This document shows positions 40,811-49,717 of a stretch of DNA of 64,000 bases, piece after piece. The notes beneath the pieces were generated by a model. It made no database searches. It worked only from the letters and a program-made list of their open reading frames with translations, and was not told where the DNA came from. The position numbers and the translations under genes are program-made. Position 1 is the stretch's first letter. Every line of letters starts with the position of its first letter. This stretch comes from Dermabacter sp. (lineage in GTDB: Bacteria; Actinomycetota; Actinomycetes; Actinomycetales; Dermabacteraceae): positions 62,001 through 126,000 of the forward strand of contig JAUNTX010000003.1 in assembly GCA_030538475.1 (NCBI GenBank), written 5' to 3'.

Positions 40811-40827
40811 GCGCGTTAACCGCACAC
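40811..40827. repeat. Solitary 17-bp repeat unit
   Basis: GCGCGTTAACCGCACAC matches GCGCACTAACGGCGCAC of the array at 35396-35480 at 13 of 17 positions. It also lies just after a stop codon. The preceding bases CGCGCACTC may be part of a decayed neighbouring unit. Confidence 0.45.
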
Positions 40828-40876
40828 GGGCCATAGACCGCCCAGACCGCTTGACCTTGGGAAGAAGGATTCGTTC

Positions 40877-41230
40877 ATGAACTCTCGCTCACTGCGAGGA
40901 ACCCGTCTCGGTTCGCTCTCGATGGAAACCGACGAGGGCGTTCTTGCCGCGCCGCGGCAGGAAGCGAAGTACGACTGCCCGAACGGCCACACCACCATCC
41001 TCCCGTTCTCCGTGGAGGCCGACGTCCCCCTCGTGTGGGAGTGCCGCTGCGGGATGACCGCCGTGCTGCGCGACCACGAGAAGCCGGACGACAAGCCGGG
41101 CAAGCCGCAGCGCACCCACTGGGACATGCTGCTCGAGCGCCGTTCGGAAGAAGACCTCCAGGTGCTCCTGGATCAGCGCCTCGAGCTGCTGCGCTCAGGC
41201 CGCCTGCACTCCAACCGTCACTTCCTGTGA
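40877..41230 (+). CDS. rbpA: RNA polymerase-binding protein RbpA
   Basis: This 117-residue actinobacterial transcription factor binds RNA polymerase and group 1/2 sigma factors and stabilises the open complex. All parts are present: the basic N-terminal segment MNSRSLRGTRLGSLSMETD, the core domain with cysteines in YDCPNGH and WECRCGM, and the sigma-interaction domain ending HWDMLLERRSEEDLQVLL and the terminal LRSGRL. Length is typical. GAAGGAT lies 8 or so bases before the ATG. A clear intrinsic terminator follows within the convergent fxsA gene. Confidence 0.97.
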   Translation: MNSRSLRGTRLGSLSMETDEGVLAAPRQEAKYDCPNGHTTILPFSVEADVPLVWECRCGMTAVLRDHEKPDDKPGKPQRTHWDMLLERRSEEDLQVLLDQRLELLRSGRLHSNRHFL

Positions 41231-41234
41231 TCGG

Positions 41235-41876
41235 CTAGTCTCGGTCCCCATCGGGACCAAGAACGTCGCCCTCGAGAACCGGGGGCGGCGTTTTTTGTTG
41301 CGCGCTTCCGGGGGCCGACGATCCCGGCGCGCCCGTCCCGGAGGTGCCAGTGGCGGTTCCGGTGGTTCCGGGGCGCGGCGCGCCCCGGGTGCCCGCATCG
41401 GTGGTCGTGTCGATGATGATCTCGCCATCGATCACGGGCCTGCGGCCCCCGAAAACGATGCGCCTTCTCCCGGCGTCCTGGCCAAGCCCGCTCTTCTTCA
41501 CGGCTTGGCGCTGCACGGGAGTCAGGAGCAGGATCAGGCCAGCCACGTCGGTGATGAGGCCCGGGAAGAAGAACAGGAGCGCGGCGAGCATCGTGAACGC
41601 GGGGCGCGACATGTGCTGCTTCATCTCCCCGCGACCTGCGACGGCGCGATACACGGAGACGAGGCGCGTGATCGACTGCTGGCCAGCGGCAATGACGAGC
41701 GCGAAGCCGATGATCCAGCCGATCACGACGGCGAGGATCGCCCACCAGACGCTCGTCTGGACGGCAATCGTGATGAGCAGGGCCAGTTCGAGGATGCCGA
41801 GCAGCAGCACGCCCGCGGGAAGCATCCACGCGCGCCACAGGCCGCGGGGTGCCTTCTGGTTGTCCGGTGTGGTCAT
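41235..41876 (-). CDS. fxsA: FxsA-family membrane protein
   Basis: This 213-residue protein belongs to the FxsA family, small inner-membrane proteins (E. coli FxsA eases exclusion of phage T7 by the F plasmid when overproduced). About four TM helices occupy residues ~15-110, with the family stretch FFFPGLITDVAGLILLLTPV (~98-117). A long Gly/Thr/Pro-rich tail follows. The ATG at 41876 overlaps the stop of the mannosyltransferase gene (ATGA); a longer upstream frame is antisense-like noise over that gene. It is the last of four overlapping genes. Confidence 0.85.
   Translation of the reverse strand: MTTPDNQKAPRGLWRAWMLPAGVLLLGILELALLITIAVQTSVWWAILAVVIGWIIGFALVIAAGQQSITRLVSVYRAVAGRGEMKQHMSRPAFTMLAALLFFFPGLITDVAGLILLLTPVQRQAVKKSGLGQDAGRRRIVFGGRRPVIDGEIIIDTTTDAGTRGAPRPGTTGTATGTSGTGAPGSSAPGSAQQKTPPPVLEGDVLGPDGDRD
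41243..41258. terminator. Small hairpin between rbpA and fxsA stop codons
   Basis: GGTCCC-CATC-GGGACC forms a perfect 6-bp stem with a 4-base loop, at the 3' ends of the two convergent genes. It may help define either 3' end; there is no T-tract on either side. Confidence 0.35.
41263..41296 (+). terminator. Intrinsic terminator of rbpA, inside fxsA
   Basis: An 11-bp stem (ACGTCGCCCTC pairing with GGGGGCGGCGT, two G-U pairs) with a 7-base loop is followed by TTTTTT at 41291. It is 33 bp after the rbpA stop and lies within the antisense 3' coding region of fxsA. It is the most canonical terminator in the window. Confidence 0.85.
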
Positions 41877-42619
41877 GAGCGTCCCTTTCGTCCCAGGGCC
41901 GTCAGTTGCGCGATGCGCCGCTGAAAGCCCCACATGCTGATCTTCACCATGGCCTCCGTGACGATCCCCCCGCTCATCTTGGAGTAGCCCTGTTCGCGTT
42001 CGTCGAAGTCGATCGGCACCTCTCGAATCCGCAGTCCGGCTTCGGCGGCGCGCCTCGTCATATCGACCTGGAAGCAGTAGCCCTGGCTCGCGATGTCCCC
42101 GTGCCGCATGAGGCTCCGCAGGGCGTCGGCCCGAAACGCGCGATAGCCAGCGGTGGCGTCGTGCACCGCAATGCCGAGCGCGATCCTCGCGTACATGTTC
42201 GCACCGCGGGAGAGCAGCGTGCGGCGCTTCGGCCAGCGATGCACCGCTCCCCCGGGAATCCACCTCGAGCCAATCGCGAGATCGGCGCCGCGCTCAACCG
42301 CATCGAGCAGGCGCGACAGCTGTTCGGGGCGATGTGAGGCATCGGCGTCCATCTCGCACACCACCTCAAAGTCGCGTTCGAGCGCCCATGCGAATCCCGC
42401 GAGGTAGGCGGGGCCGAGCCCGGCCTTCTCCGTGCGCTCCAGCAGGTGCAGTCGCTCGTCGGCGCGTGCCTGCTCCGCGACCCACGCGCCCGTGCCGTCG
42501 GGAGAGCCGTCATCGACCACGAGCACGTGGACCTCTGGCTGGGCGGCAAGGAGCCGGGCCAGCGTTCGGGGCAGCGCCTCGCGTTCGTTGTAGGTGGGGA
42601 TCACGACGAGGACCGTCAT
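41873..42619 (-). CDS. Polyprenol monophosphomannose synthase (DPM1-like GT2)
   Basis: This 248-residue glycosyltransferase transfers mannose from GDP-mannose to polyprenyl phosphate, making the mannose donor for lipoglycans and for protein O-mannosylation. The GT2 signature VVIPTYNEREALPRTL (residues ~5-20), VVDDGSPDGTG (~38-48), the DxD-type CEMDADASH (~89-97) and QGYCFQVDMTRRA (~188-200) are typical of DPM1/Ppm1. It overlaps the lnt gene by 4 bp. In mycobacteria Ppm1 fuses an Lnt-like domain to this synthase; here they are two adjacent genes. Confidence 0.93.
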   Translation of the reverse strand: MTVLVVIPTYNEREALPRTLARLLAAQPEVHVLVVDDGSPDGTGAWVAEQARADERLHLLERTEKAGLGPAYLAGFAWALERDFEVVCEMDADASHRPEQLSRLLDAVERGADLAIGSRWIPGGAVHRWPKRRTLLSRGANMYARIALGIAVHDATAGYRAFRADALRSLMRHGDIASQGYCFQVDMTRRAAEAGLRIREVPIDFDEREQGYSKMSGGIVTEAMVKISMWGFQRRIAQLTALGRKGRS

Positions 42620-44208
42620 GGGCGCCTTCTCTCATCGTCCATCCGGGCCCGCGTGGCCACGGCGCGGGCCAGGGCCGCCACGGCGATGACCACGGTGATC
42701 AGCGAGATCAGCTCGCCGTACCGCATCGCCGGGGTGATGCCGGAGCGCAGCGGAACGTCGGCGCTCATGGTGCCCGCCGTCCAGTGGTCGAGCGAGTCGA
42801 GGACGCGCCCTTCGGGGGTGAAGATCGCTGAGTGGCCGACGGTCGAAACGTGAACGATGCTGCGCCCGGAAATCACCGAGAAGACCCGGGCCTGGGCGAG
42901 TTGCTGGATCGCCTCGTGGGAGGAGCCGAACAGCGCGTTGTTCGACTGCACGACGATGACCTCGGAGCCCTCCTGGACCGAGGTGCGCACGAGGTCTTCG
43001 TAGGCGATCTCGAAGCAGATGAGGACGCCCACCTGCACGTCATCCACGCGGATATCGCCCACCTCGGTACCGGCTGCCATATCGACGGAGACGAGGTCGG
43101 TCTTGTCGGTCAGGCGCGAGAAGAAGTCGCGCGCGGGAATGTACTCGCCAAACGGCACGGGGTGCTGCTTGGCGTATTCCTGGCCCGTAAGCCCCTCGTC
43201 CGAGACGAGGAAGGACTTGTTGAGGCGCTCGCCCTCGCCGTGCGGCACCTGGCCGCCGACCAGCAGCGGCGCCCCCGCTTCACGCGAGAGGCGTTCGAGC
43301 ACCGCGAGGCGCGCGGGGTCCTCCGGCAACGCCCAGCCGGTCGAGTCTTCCGGCCACACGATGAGGCGCGCGGACGGATTCGTGGCCACAAAACGCTCGG
43401 TTTCGGCCGCGTGGTTGGCGAACATCGCTTCCGGCAGGTAGTAGGAGCCGGGCGGGGGCGGCTCGACGTTGCCCTGCACCGCCGCGATGGCGAGGCTCTG
43501 CTGGTGGGCGGGCACCTCGTTCGACGGGCGGGGCGTGAGCACCGCGGCGAGGACGATGGCGACGATCACAGCCGACGGCCACACGGCCATGACGCCGTTG
43601 CGCCCGCGTCGGCGGCGCACCCCGAGGGCCATGAGGACCGAGAAGACGTAGGCGCCGAGCAGGCCCGTGACCACGCCGAGGCCCACCGTGCCCACCCAGG
43701 GCCCGAAGTTCAGCAGCGGTGAGGACTCGTAGGCGAAGGCGCTGATCGCCCAGGGAAGGCCGCCCCACGGCAGCGTCGAGCGCGCGAGCTCGATGGCTGC
43801 CCACACGAACGCGGCGCCGAGCGCGCTCCAGAATCCGATGCCGTGGCGCACGTAGATGAGGCGCACCACGATGGCGTAGGCGCCGAAGAACAGGGATTCG
43901 AGCAGGGCGAGGGCCAGCCAGGGCGTGAGCCCGGCGTAGATGTTCGCCCACTCGAACAGCGGCACGAAGGCCGCGAGCCCCGCGATGATCCCTGACAGTC
44001 CCGCGGTCAACCAATGCCGGGTGAACGCGGCGATGTTCAGCAGGCCGAGCGCGAGCGGTAGGAGAAACCAGAGCCCATACGGGGGAAAGCCGAGCATGTA
44101 GAGGGCGCCCGCGACGGCGGCAAGGAAGAGCGCGAGCGGCCACGGCGTGAACCGCTCGCCATCAAAGCGCGGCCGCACCGTGGCCGCGGGCGTGGTCTTG
44201 ACGCTCAC
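42616..44208 (-). CDS. lnt: Apolipoprotein N-acyltransferase
   Basis: This 530-residue integral membrane enzyme adds the third acyl chain to the N-terminal Cys of lipoproteins. About seven or eight TM helices (residues ~20-225) precede a periplasmic-type nitrilase domain with the catalytic triad: Glu in VWPEDSTGW (~285), Lys near EYAKQHPVPFGEY (~345) and Cys in LICFEIAYED (~395). A final TM helix lies near residue 505. Its targets would include the lipoproteins encoded at 4653 and 62005. It overlaps both neighbours by 4 bp. Confidence 0.94.
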   Translation of the reverse strand: MSVKTTPAATVRPRFDGERFTPWPLALFLAAVAGALYMLGFPPYGLWFLLPLALGLLNIAAFTRHWLTAGLSGIIAGLAAFVPLFEWANIYAGLTPWLALALLESLFFGAYAIVVRLIYVRHGIGFWSALGAAFVWAAIELARSTLPWGGLPWAISAFAYESSPLLNFGPWVGTVGLGVVTGLLGAYVFSVLMALGVRRRRGRNGVMAVWPSAVIVAIVLAAVLTPRPSNEVPAHQQSLAIAAVQGNVEPPPPGSYYLPEAMFANHAAETERFVATNPSARLIVWPEDSTGWALPEDPARLAVLERLSREAGAPLLVGGQVPHGEGERLNKSFLVSDEGLTGQEYAKQHPVPFGEYIPARDFFSRLTDKTDLVSVDMAAGTEVGDIRVDDVQVGVLICFEIAYEDLVRTSVQEGSEVIVVQSNNALFGSSHEAIQQLAQARVFSVISGRSIVHVSTVGHSAIFTPEGRVLDSLDHWTAGTMSADVPLRSGITPAMRYGELISLITVVIAVAALARAVATRARMDDERRRP

Positions 44209-45008
44209 CGAGAGGACTCCCCCGGCCCGCCCGCGACCTGCGCGAGCAGGGCGTCAGCATCGTGCAGCACCCGCCCCTCGTGCAGGGTCAGCACGGCGCT
44301 CGGAAAGCTCCCGCCGGTGAGGTCGGGAAGCATGGGTGTGCGCGAGCGGGGATCGGTGGACCACGTTTGGATGCGCTCGTCGTTGCCGCGCACCACGAGG
44401 TCCCACGGCTCCCACACCACGAGGGAAGCGGGCGCGCCGGGATTGAGCGAGCCGGGATGGTCCTCGCCGCGCAGTCGGCGCGGAGCGCGGGTCGAGGCGA
44501 GGAAGGCCGCGCGGTCGCTCATGCGGCGCTCGCTCGGCGGCGCGTAGGCGGCGGCATACAGCCACGCCCACGGGCTCGCTTCCGAGCCGCCGGAACCAAA
44601 CGCGAAGGGCGTGCCGCTCGCGGCGAGCGCGAGGAAGTCGGTCTCGGGCGCGCTCTCGGGAGCCACGAGGACGGGTGGGGCCGACGAGTCCGCGAAACGC
44701 CCGCTACGAGCGTCCTCGCGGGAGGTGATTCCGCGGGCCGCCGCGTCGGCGTCGCCTTCTGGACCGGCGCCGCCCTCAGTGCTTGGGCCCGCTTCCGGGG
44801 CCAGCAGGTCCACGAACGAAGGGGTGATGAGGTGACCGTCGAGGTCCACGCGCACGAGAGTCGGATCGTCACCGAACAGGGTGAGCGCGGAATCCGTGGG
44901 ACCGATCCACGTCACCTCGTTGCCGGTGACGACAAGGGCCGAGGCCCCGGGATCGGCGGTGCTGTAGACGGTGGCATTCACGAAGAGCACCTGCGGCGCG
45001 GGGCTCAT
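44205..45008 (-). CDS. Core-deleted amidohydrolase-like protein
   Basis: This 267-residue protein has the two ends of a YtcJ-type amidohydrolase but not the middle. The N-terminus reads LFVNATVYSTADPGASALVV and VDLDGHLITPSFVDL; in active enzymes the latter continues into a metal-binding HxH, which is missing here. The C-terminal part keeps GTPFAFGSGGSEASPWAWLY, MSDRAAFLASTRAPRR and TWSTDPRSRTPMLPDL. Normal members exceed ~400 residues. About 60 residues of Gly/Ala/Glu-rich linker replace the barrel core. The frame is intact and overlaps lnt by ATGA, so it is expressed but probably not catalytic. It may be a structural relic kept for translational coupling. Confidence 0.7.
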   Translation of the reverse strand: MSPAPQVLFVNATVYSTADPGASALVVTGNEVTWIGPTDSALTLFGDDPTLVRVDLDGHLITPSFVDLLAPEAGPSTEGGAGPEGDADAAARGITSREDARSGRFADSSAPPVLVAPESAPETDFLALAASGTPFAFGSGGSEASPWAWLYAAAYAPPSERRMSDRAAFLASTRAPRRLRGEDHPGSLNPGAPASLVVWEPWDLVVRGNDERIQTWSTDPRSRTPMLPDLTGGSFPSAVLTLHEGRVLHDADALLAQVAGGPGESSR

Positions 45009-45050
45009 GGGGCAACTCCTTCGAGAACTGGGACGGGCGCGACAAGCGCT

Positions 45051-47819
45051 CTACATATCCTGGGCGATGATCCCGCGTAAAAGCTGAAGGCGAGCCTTCC
45101 TCGCGGTCGCGGCCACCGCCTGGTGCTCGCTGCCGCGCAAGTGGGCAATGTGGTCCAGCAGATCCACCACGCTGCGCACGTGGCGCACGAAGTCGCCGGG
45201 GGCCACCGGCTCCCCCTGGAGCGCGTCGGCGAATCCCGCGCCGCGGGCCCAGCGGTACACGGGGGCGGCAAGCCCCGGATGCGGCGGCGGGCTCAGCTCG
45301 AGCCCTGCGCGCCGCTCCACGGCATTGACCTCGTCGGTCAAGACGTCCAGGGCGTGCAGGGTCCGGGCGAAGGCCCGGTCAGGAATCTGCTCGGGGCTCA
45401 CCGATTCGCGGCGCGGCTCGAAGCTCAGCGCGCTCGCCACCGCCGCGAGCGTGGCGGGGCCGAGGTCGGTGAGGGCCCCGTCGGTCAGTGCCCCGCACAC
45501 GATCAGGTCGCGGTCGGAGTAGATGCGCTGCAGCACGTGCGCCTTGTCCGTGAGCTCCGCGTAGCCGTCATCCGTGGTGGGGCCCAGGTAGCCGAGCTCG
45601 CGCAGCACCCGGATCACCGCATCGAACTGGCGGCCCAGGAACGAGGTGCGCTGCGCGATGGCGCGTTCGGCCCGATCCCGCTCGCGCACCGCCTTGCGGT
45701 AGCGGGACATCCAGCGCATGTGGGCATCGCGCTCGGGGCACGCGTGGCACGGATGCTCCCGCATCCGCTCCCTCAGCGCCAGCAGCTGGGCATCGCTCGC
45801 GGCGGTGCTCGGGGCGAGCGAGCGCGAACGCTCGCGCACGGTATCTTTCGCGGAGGATTCTCCCGCGAGGCGCCCGCGGAGGGCGGCGGCCGTGTCGCGG
45901 CGCACTTTCGCGGCGCGGAGCCTGTCGGCAGAGGGCGTACGCATCGTGTCCAGCACCATTGGCGTCGCCGTGAAGTCCCGCGCCCCAAGCTCCCGCACCT
46001 GGCCCTCGGTGGTCACGACCGTGACCTGGGGCCCGCGCACCGTAGATTCGTGGGCGATGACCACGGCAAAGCCCTGGCGGCGCCCGCCCGGGATCGCCAC
46101 GATATCGCCGCGGCGCAGCTTGCCCACGGCCGTGGCCGTCTGGTCCTGCTGCCGGTGCGAACGCTCGCGGCTGAGCGCCTTCTCCCGCTCGGCAATGGCC
46201 TCCAGAATCTCGGCGTATTCCTCGATGTCCCCGGCCTCGCACGTGAGCGCGCCGCGGTACTGCTCGACCGTCTCCTCGAGCTCGCGCACCTTGCGCGCCT
46301 GGCTCACGACGGAGCGATCCGTGTGGAACTGAGCGAATGAGCTTTCCAGCGTGGTGCGCGCTTCCGCGACCGTGAAGCGCTCGAGGAGATTCACGGTCAT
46401 GTTGTACGTGGGCCGAAACGCCGACTTCAACCGGTACGAGCGCTTCGAGGCGAGACCGGCGACCATGCGGGCGGTGCCCGCGTCGTTCACAACCGCGACC
46501 GCGTGCCCCTCAACGTCGATCCCGCGGCGCCCGGCACGGCCCGTGAGCTGCGTGTACTCCCCCGGCGTGATGTCGGCGTGCTCGACGCCGTTGTACTTCG
46601 TAAGCTTGTCGAGCACCACCGTCCGCGCGGGCATGTTGATGCCGAGCGCGAGGGTTTCGGTGGCAAAGACCACCTTGACGAGCCCCTCGGAAAAGAGCTG
46701 CTCGATCACCTGCTTCACGGCGGGCAGCTGCCCGGCGTGGTGAGCCGCGATCCCGTTCATCGCCGCCCGCTCGATCTGCCCGAGGCCGAGCGCGTCGGCA
46801 TCCGCGTCGCTCAGATCGGCAAACGCCGCCCGAAAGGCCGTGCGGATCCGCGACCGCTCGGCATCGTCGGTCAGGCGCACGTGGGCGCGCATGAGCTGGC
46901 CGACGGCCTGATCGCACCCGGCGCGCGAGAAGATGAAGAAGATGGCGGGCAGGAGGGCTTGCTTCTCGAGCAGGTGAATGACGTCGGCCCGGCTCATCGG
47001 CCTGGGCCGCATCACCTGGTCGTGGCGCTGATCCCGTCGGCCCCGGTAGCCGCGCCTGCCGCCCCGCTCCCGCGGGCCCTTCGCGGCGCGGGACCGCTCG
47101 TCTTTCCCGCCCCGGACCTCGGCGAGGGCGGGGTTGATTTCGCGGTAGCCGCTGCGCGAGCTCGGCCCGTGGGAGGGCACCGCCTCGCCGTCGAGCCCCA
47201 CGAACACGTCCATGAGTTCGTGGTCCACGAGCACGTGCTGCCACAGTGGCACCGGGCGTCGCTCGGAGACGATCACCTCGGTGTCTCCCCGCACCTCCGC
47301 GATCCACGCCCCGAACTCCTCGACGTTGGAGACGGTTGCGCTCAGCGCCACGATCCGCACGGAGCGCGGGAGGTGAATGATGATCTCTTCCCACACCGGG
47401 CCCCGCAGGCGATCGGCCAGGTAGTGCACTTCGTCCATCACCACGGAGGCGAGCGAGTGCAGGGTCGGGGAATCCGCGTACATCATGTTCCGCAGGATCT
47501 CCGTGGTCATCACCACGACCTCGGCCTCGGGATTGATGCTCACATCCCCCGTGAGCAGGCCGACGCGTTCGTGGCCGAGCCAGTCCACGAGCTCGCGGTA
47601 CTTCTGGTTGCTGAGCGCCTTGATCGGGGCCGTGTAGAAGACCTTCTGGTGGGCCTCGACGCCGAGGTGGACGGCGTATTCGCCGACGATGGTTTTGCCC
47701 GCCCCCGTGGGCGCGGCCACGAGCACCGAGCGCGAGGCATCGAGCGCGTCCATCGCCGCCAGCTGGAAGGGATCCAGGGGGAAGTCGAAGCGGGAAAGGA
47801 AGCGGGTGCGCGTGCTCAT
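45051..47819 (-). CDS. helY: DEAD/DEAH-box helicase, SKI2/MTR4-like (HelY)
   Basis: This 922-residue SF2 helicase resembles HelY of mycobacteria and the eukaryotic RNA helicases SKI2/MTR4. Walker A is AAPTGAGKT (residues ~35-43), the DEVH box is in MDEVHYLADRLRGPVWEE (~125-142), and motif VI is QLTGRAGRRGIDVEG (~430). A basic Arg/Gly-rich loop (~235-275) interrupts the two RecA domains, and a C-terminal MTR4-type helical domain (~650-900) includes a CHACPERDAHMRW cluster. The ATG at 47819 has GGAG just upstream. It follows the lipid kinase gene by 8 bp. RNA processing or decay is the inferred role. Confidence 0.93.
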   Translation of the reverse strand: MSTRTRFLSRFDFPLDPFQLAAMDALDASRSVLVAAPTGAGKTIVGEYAVHLGVEAHQKVFYTAPIKALSNQKYRELVDWLGHERVGLLTGDVSINPEAEVVVMTTEILRNMMYADSPTLHSLASVVMDEVHYLADRLRGPVWEEIIIHLPRSVRIVALSATVSNVEEFGAWIAEVRGDTEVIVSERRPVPLWQHVLVDHELMDVFVGLDGEAVPSHGPSSRSGYREINPALAEVRGGKDERSRAAKGPRERGGRRGYRGRRDQRHDQVMRPRPMSRADVIHLLEKQALLPAIFFIFSRAGCDQAVGQLMRAHVRLTDDAERSRIRTAFRAAFADLSDADADALGLGQIERAAMNGIAAHHAGQLPAVKQVIEQLFSEGLVKVVFATETLALGINMPARTVVLDKLTKYNGVEHADITPGEYTQLTGRAGRRGIDVEGHAVAVVNDAGTARMVAGLASKRSYRLKSAFRPTYNMTVNLLERFTVAEARTTLESSFAQFHTDRSVVSQARKVRELEETVEQYRGALTCEAGDIEEYAEILEAIAEREKALSRERSHRQQDQTATAVGKLRRGDIVAIPGGRRQGFAVVIAHESTVRGPQVTVVTTEGQVRELGARDFTATPMVLDTMRTPSADRLRAAKVRRDTAAALRGRLAGESSAKDTVRERSRSLAPSTAASDAQLLALRERMREHPCHACPERDAHMRWMSRYRKAVRERDRAERAIAQRTSFLGRQFDAVIRVLRELGYLGPTTDDGYAELTDKAHVLQRIYSDRDLIVCGALTDGALTDLGPATLAAVASALSFEPRRESVSPEQIPDRAFARTLHALDVLTDEVNAVERRAGLELSPPPHPGLAAPVYRWARGAGFADALQGEPVAPGDFVRHVRSVVDLLDHIAHLRGSEHQAVAATARKARLQLLRGIIAQDM

Positions 47820-47827
47820 GATCTCCG

Positions 47828-48748
47828 TCAGGTGGCCGGTGGTGGAGCCAGGATACGCACGGCGCCTGGGCACACCGTGGCGCTCACGGGTAGGGCGAAG
47901 CGCGCCTCGCCGTCGCTAAAGGCGAGGAAGTGGCGGTCCTCGTCGAGGCCCACGCGGACGCTGTGCACGCGCCGCACCCGAAACTCCGGGATCCGCACGT
48001 GGGTGCCGCGAAAGACCCGAGGAAAGATGCCGAGCAAGCGCGCGCGGCTCACACCGGCCACGCTCACGAGCTCCAGCTCGCCGTCTCGCGGATCGGAGGA
48101 GGGCGAATAGCGCATGCCACCGCCGAAGACCCCGGTATTGCACACGGTCAGCAGGGAGGCGCGCAGCCTTTCGCGCGGCCCACCGTCAACTTCCATCCAG
48201 TAGCGGCGGGGCGTGAAGTGGAGGACTTCGCGCAGCAGCGCCCCGACGTAGCCGTAGCGCGAGCGATTGGCGCGCGCGTTGACCAGGGCGTCGAAGCCGA
48301 GCGCCACGTTGCCGAGCGCGAGGCACGTGCTCGTGGAGCCGTCCGGATTCTCGCGCGTGACCTCTATGGCATCGACGCTCTGCACGGGGCGCGAGAGGGC
48401 CTCGACGATGATCCGCACCGCTTCGTCGGGTTCGTCGATGGGAAGGTCGATGGCGCGCGCGAAGTCGTTGCCCGAGCCCGCGGCGACGATGCCGAGCCGC
48501 ACTGGGGTGCCGGCGACGATGCTCGCGCCGAGGGCAACGGTGCCGTCGCCTCCGACAGCGACGAGGGCCGTGAGGGTCGAGACCACATCGAGGGCCCGAG
48601 CCCTCGCCACGGCAGCATCGGGACCGGACACGTCCACGACGGACAGTCCCGCCGCGGTGAGAAGGGTGCTCACGTACCGGCCCGTGGCGTGAGCCGATCC
48701 GTTCGCGGCAGCGGGGTTGGCGAGCAACCCCACCCGCAGTCGTCTCAT
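47828..48748 (-). CDS. Diacylglycerol/sphingosine kinase-family lipid kinase
   Basis: This 306-residue enzyme has the DAGK/YegS fold and would phosphorylate a membrane lipid. The nucleotide site shows GLLANPAAANGSA (residues ~7-19), LVAVGGDGTVALGA (~63-76, GGDGT motif) and GIVAAGSGNDFARAI (~86-100). A beta-sandwich C-terminal domain (~130-295) binds the lipid head group. It overlaps the tatC stop by ATGA, so it is co-translated with the Tat genes. The natural lipid substrate is not evident. Confidence 0.9.
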   Translation of the reverse strand: MRRLRVGLLANPAAANGSAHATGRYVSTLLTAAGLSVVDVSGPDAAVARARALDVVSTLTALVAVGGDGTVALGASIVAGTPVRLGIVAAGSGNDFARAIDLPIDEPDEAVRIIVEALSRPVQSVDAIEVTRENPDGSTSTCLALGNVALGFDALVNARANRSRYGYVGALLREVLHFTPRRYWMEVDGGPRERLRASLLTVCNTGVFGGGMRYSPSSDPRDGELELVSVAGVSRARLLGIFPRVFRGTHVRIPEFRVRRVHSVRVGLDEDRHFLAFSDGEARFALPVSATVCPGAVRILAPPPAT

Positions 48749-49626
48749 CGATCCTCCGAGTAGTGGGAATCGATAGACGAGGGCAATTCGATGGGGGCCG
48801 GGGCATCGTCGATCTGACTGGCCTCATCCACACTGAGCGCGCCCTGCTCCTTCACGCGCTTGCGCTCGCGCCGACGCTCGAAGACGTAGCTCACGCCCAC
48901 CGCACCGAAGAACAGGAGGATGAACGGCGAGGTGACGAGGAACAGGGTGATGGGTTCGGGAGTGGGCACCATGACGGCGGTGAAGACGAAGCTGAGGAAG
49001 ATCGCCCAGCGCCAGCCCTTGATCATCTTCTTGACCGGGAGCATCCCCACCATGTTGAGGCCCACGAGGAACACGGGGTAGATGAAGGCGATGCCGAAGA
49101 TCATGCAGGTCTTGACCACGAGCTCGATGTAGTCGCGGAACTCGACGAGCTGGTAGACGTCCTTGTTCGGTCCGAACGTCATGAGGATAGGGATCGCTCG
49201 CGTGATGGCGTAGTAGCCACCGAGGATGCCCGTGAGAAAGAGCGGGAAGGCGGCCAACACGTAGCCGAGCGCGTACTTGCGCTCTTGCGCGTGAAGGCCC
49301 GGCATGATGAACAGCCACGCTTGCAGCATGATCATGGGGATGCTGAGCGCCACGCCGATGTACGCGGCCAGGCGCAGGTGGGTCTCGAAGCTTCCGCCGA
49401 CGCCGCCGATGTTGATCTGCACGTTGTAGCCGGTGATGCGCAGTTCCCTGAACGGAACTGCGAGCAGCTCGTATACCGGGTAGTACAGCCACCAGCCCGC
49501 CACAGAGAACAGGACCACGGTGATCGCCACGATCACGAGGCGATTGCGCAGCTCGATGAGGTGGTCACCGAGCGTCATCCGCCCTTCACTGTTCTTGGGG
49601 GTGCGCTGCTTCTTTTTTCTTGCCAC
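48745..49626 (-). CDS. tatC: Sec-independent protein translocase subunit TatC
   Basis: This 293-residue protein is the signal-peptide receptor of the twin-arginine translocase. Six TM helices are visible, with the family N-terminal motif MTLGDHLIELRNRLV (residues ~17-31) that binds the twin-arginine signal, and the conserved Phe/Glu region FEVQ-like segment replaced here by VGGSFETHLRLAAYIG (~70-90). A basic N-terminal tail of ~16 residues and a charged C-tail of ~50 flank the core. The start is a GTG with a weak ribosome binding site. It follows tatA and is coupled to the lipid kinase gene. Confidence 0.95.
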   Translation of the reverse strand: MARKKKQRTPKNSEGRMTLGDHLIELRNRLVIVAITVVLFSVAGWWLYYPVYELLAVPFRELRITGYNVQINIGGVGGSFETHLRLAAYIGVALSIPMIMLQAWLFIMPGLHAQERKYALGYVLAAFPLFLTGILGGYYAITRAIPILMTFGPNKDVYQLVEFRDYIELVVKTCMIFGIAFIYPVFLVGLNMVGMLPVKKMIKGWRWAIFLSFVFTAVMVPTPEPITLFLVTSPFILLFFGAVGVSYVFERRRERKRVKEQGALSVDEASQIDDAPAPIELPSSIDSHYSEDR

Positions 49627-49649
49627 GGGAAGTGCCGTCCTTCACCTGA

Positions 49650-49680
49650 GTCCCGGCCCTCAAGGCATGAGGACCGGGAC
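49650..49680 (-). terminator. Hairpin between tatA and tatC
   Basis: Arms of 13 bases (GTCCCGGCCCTCA and TGAGGACCGGGAC, one mismatch) enclose a 5-base loop in the 91-bp gap. With no T-tract it is more likely a partial terminator or an mRNA processing/stability element that keeps TatA in excess over TatC. That role is inference. Confidence 0.5.
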
Positions 49681-49717
49681 GCGTGTCACCACGGAAATGA
49701 ATGAGGGGTGAAGCGGA

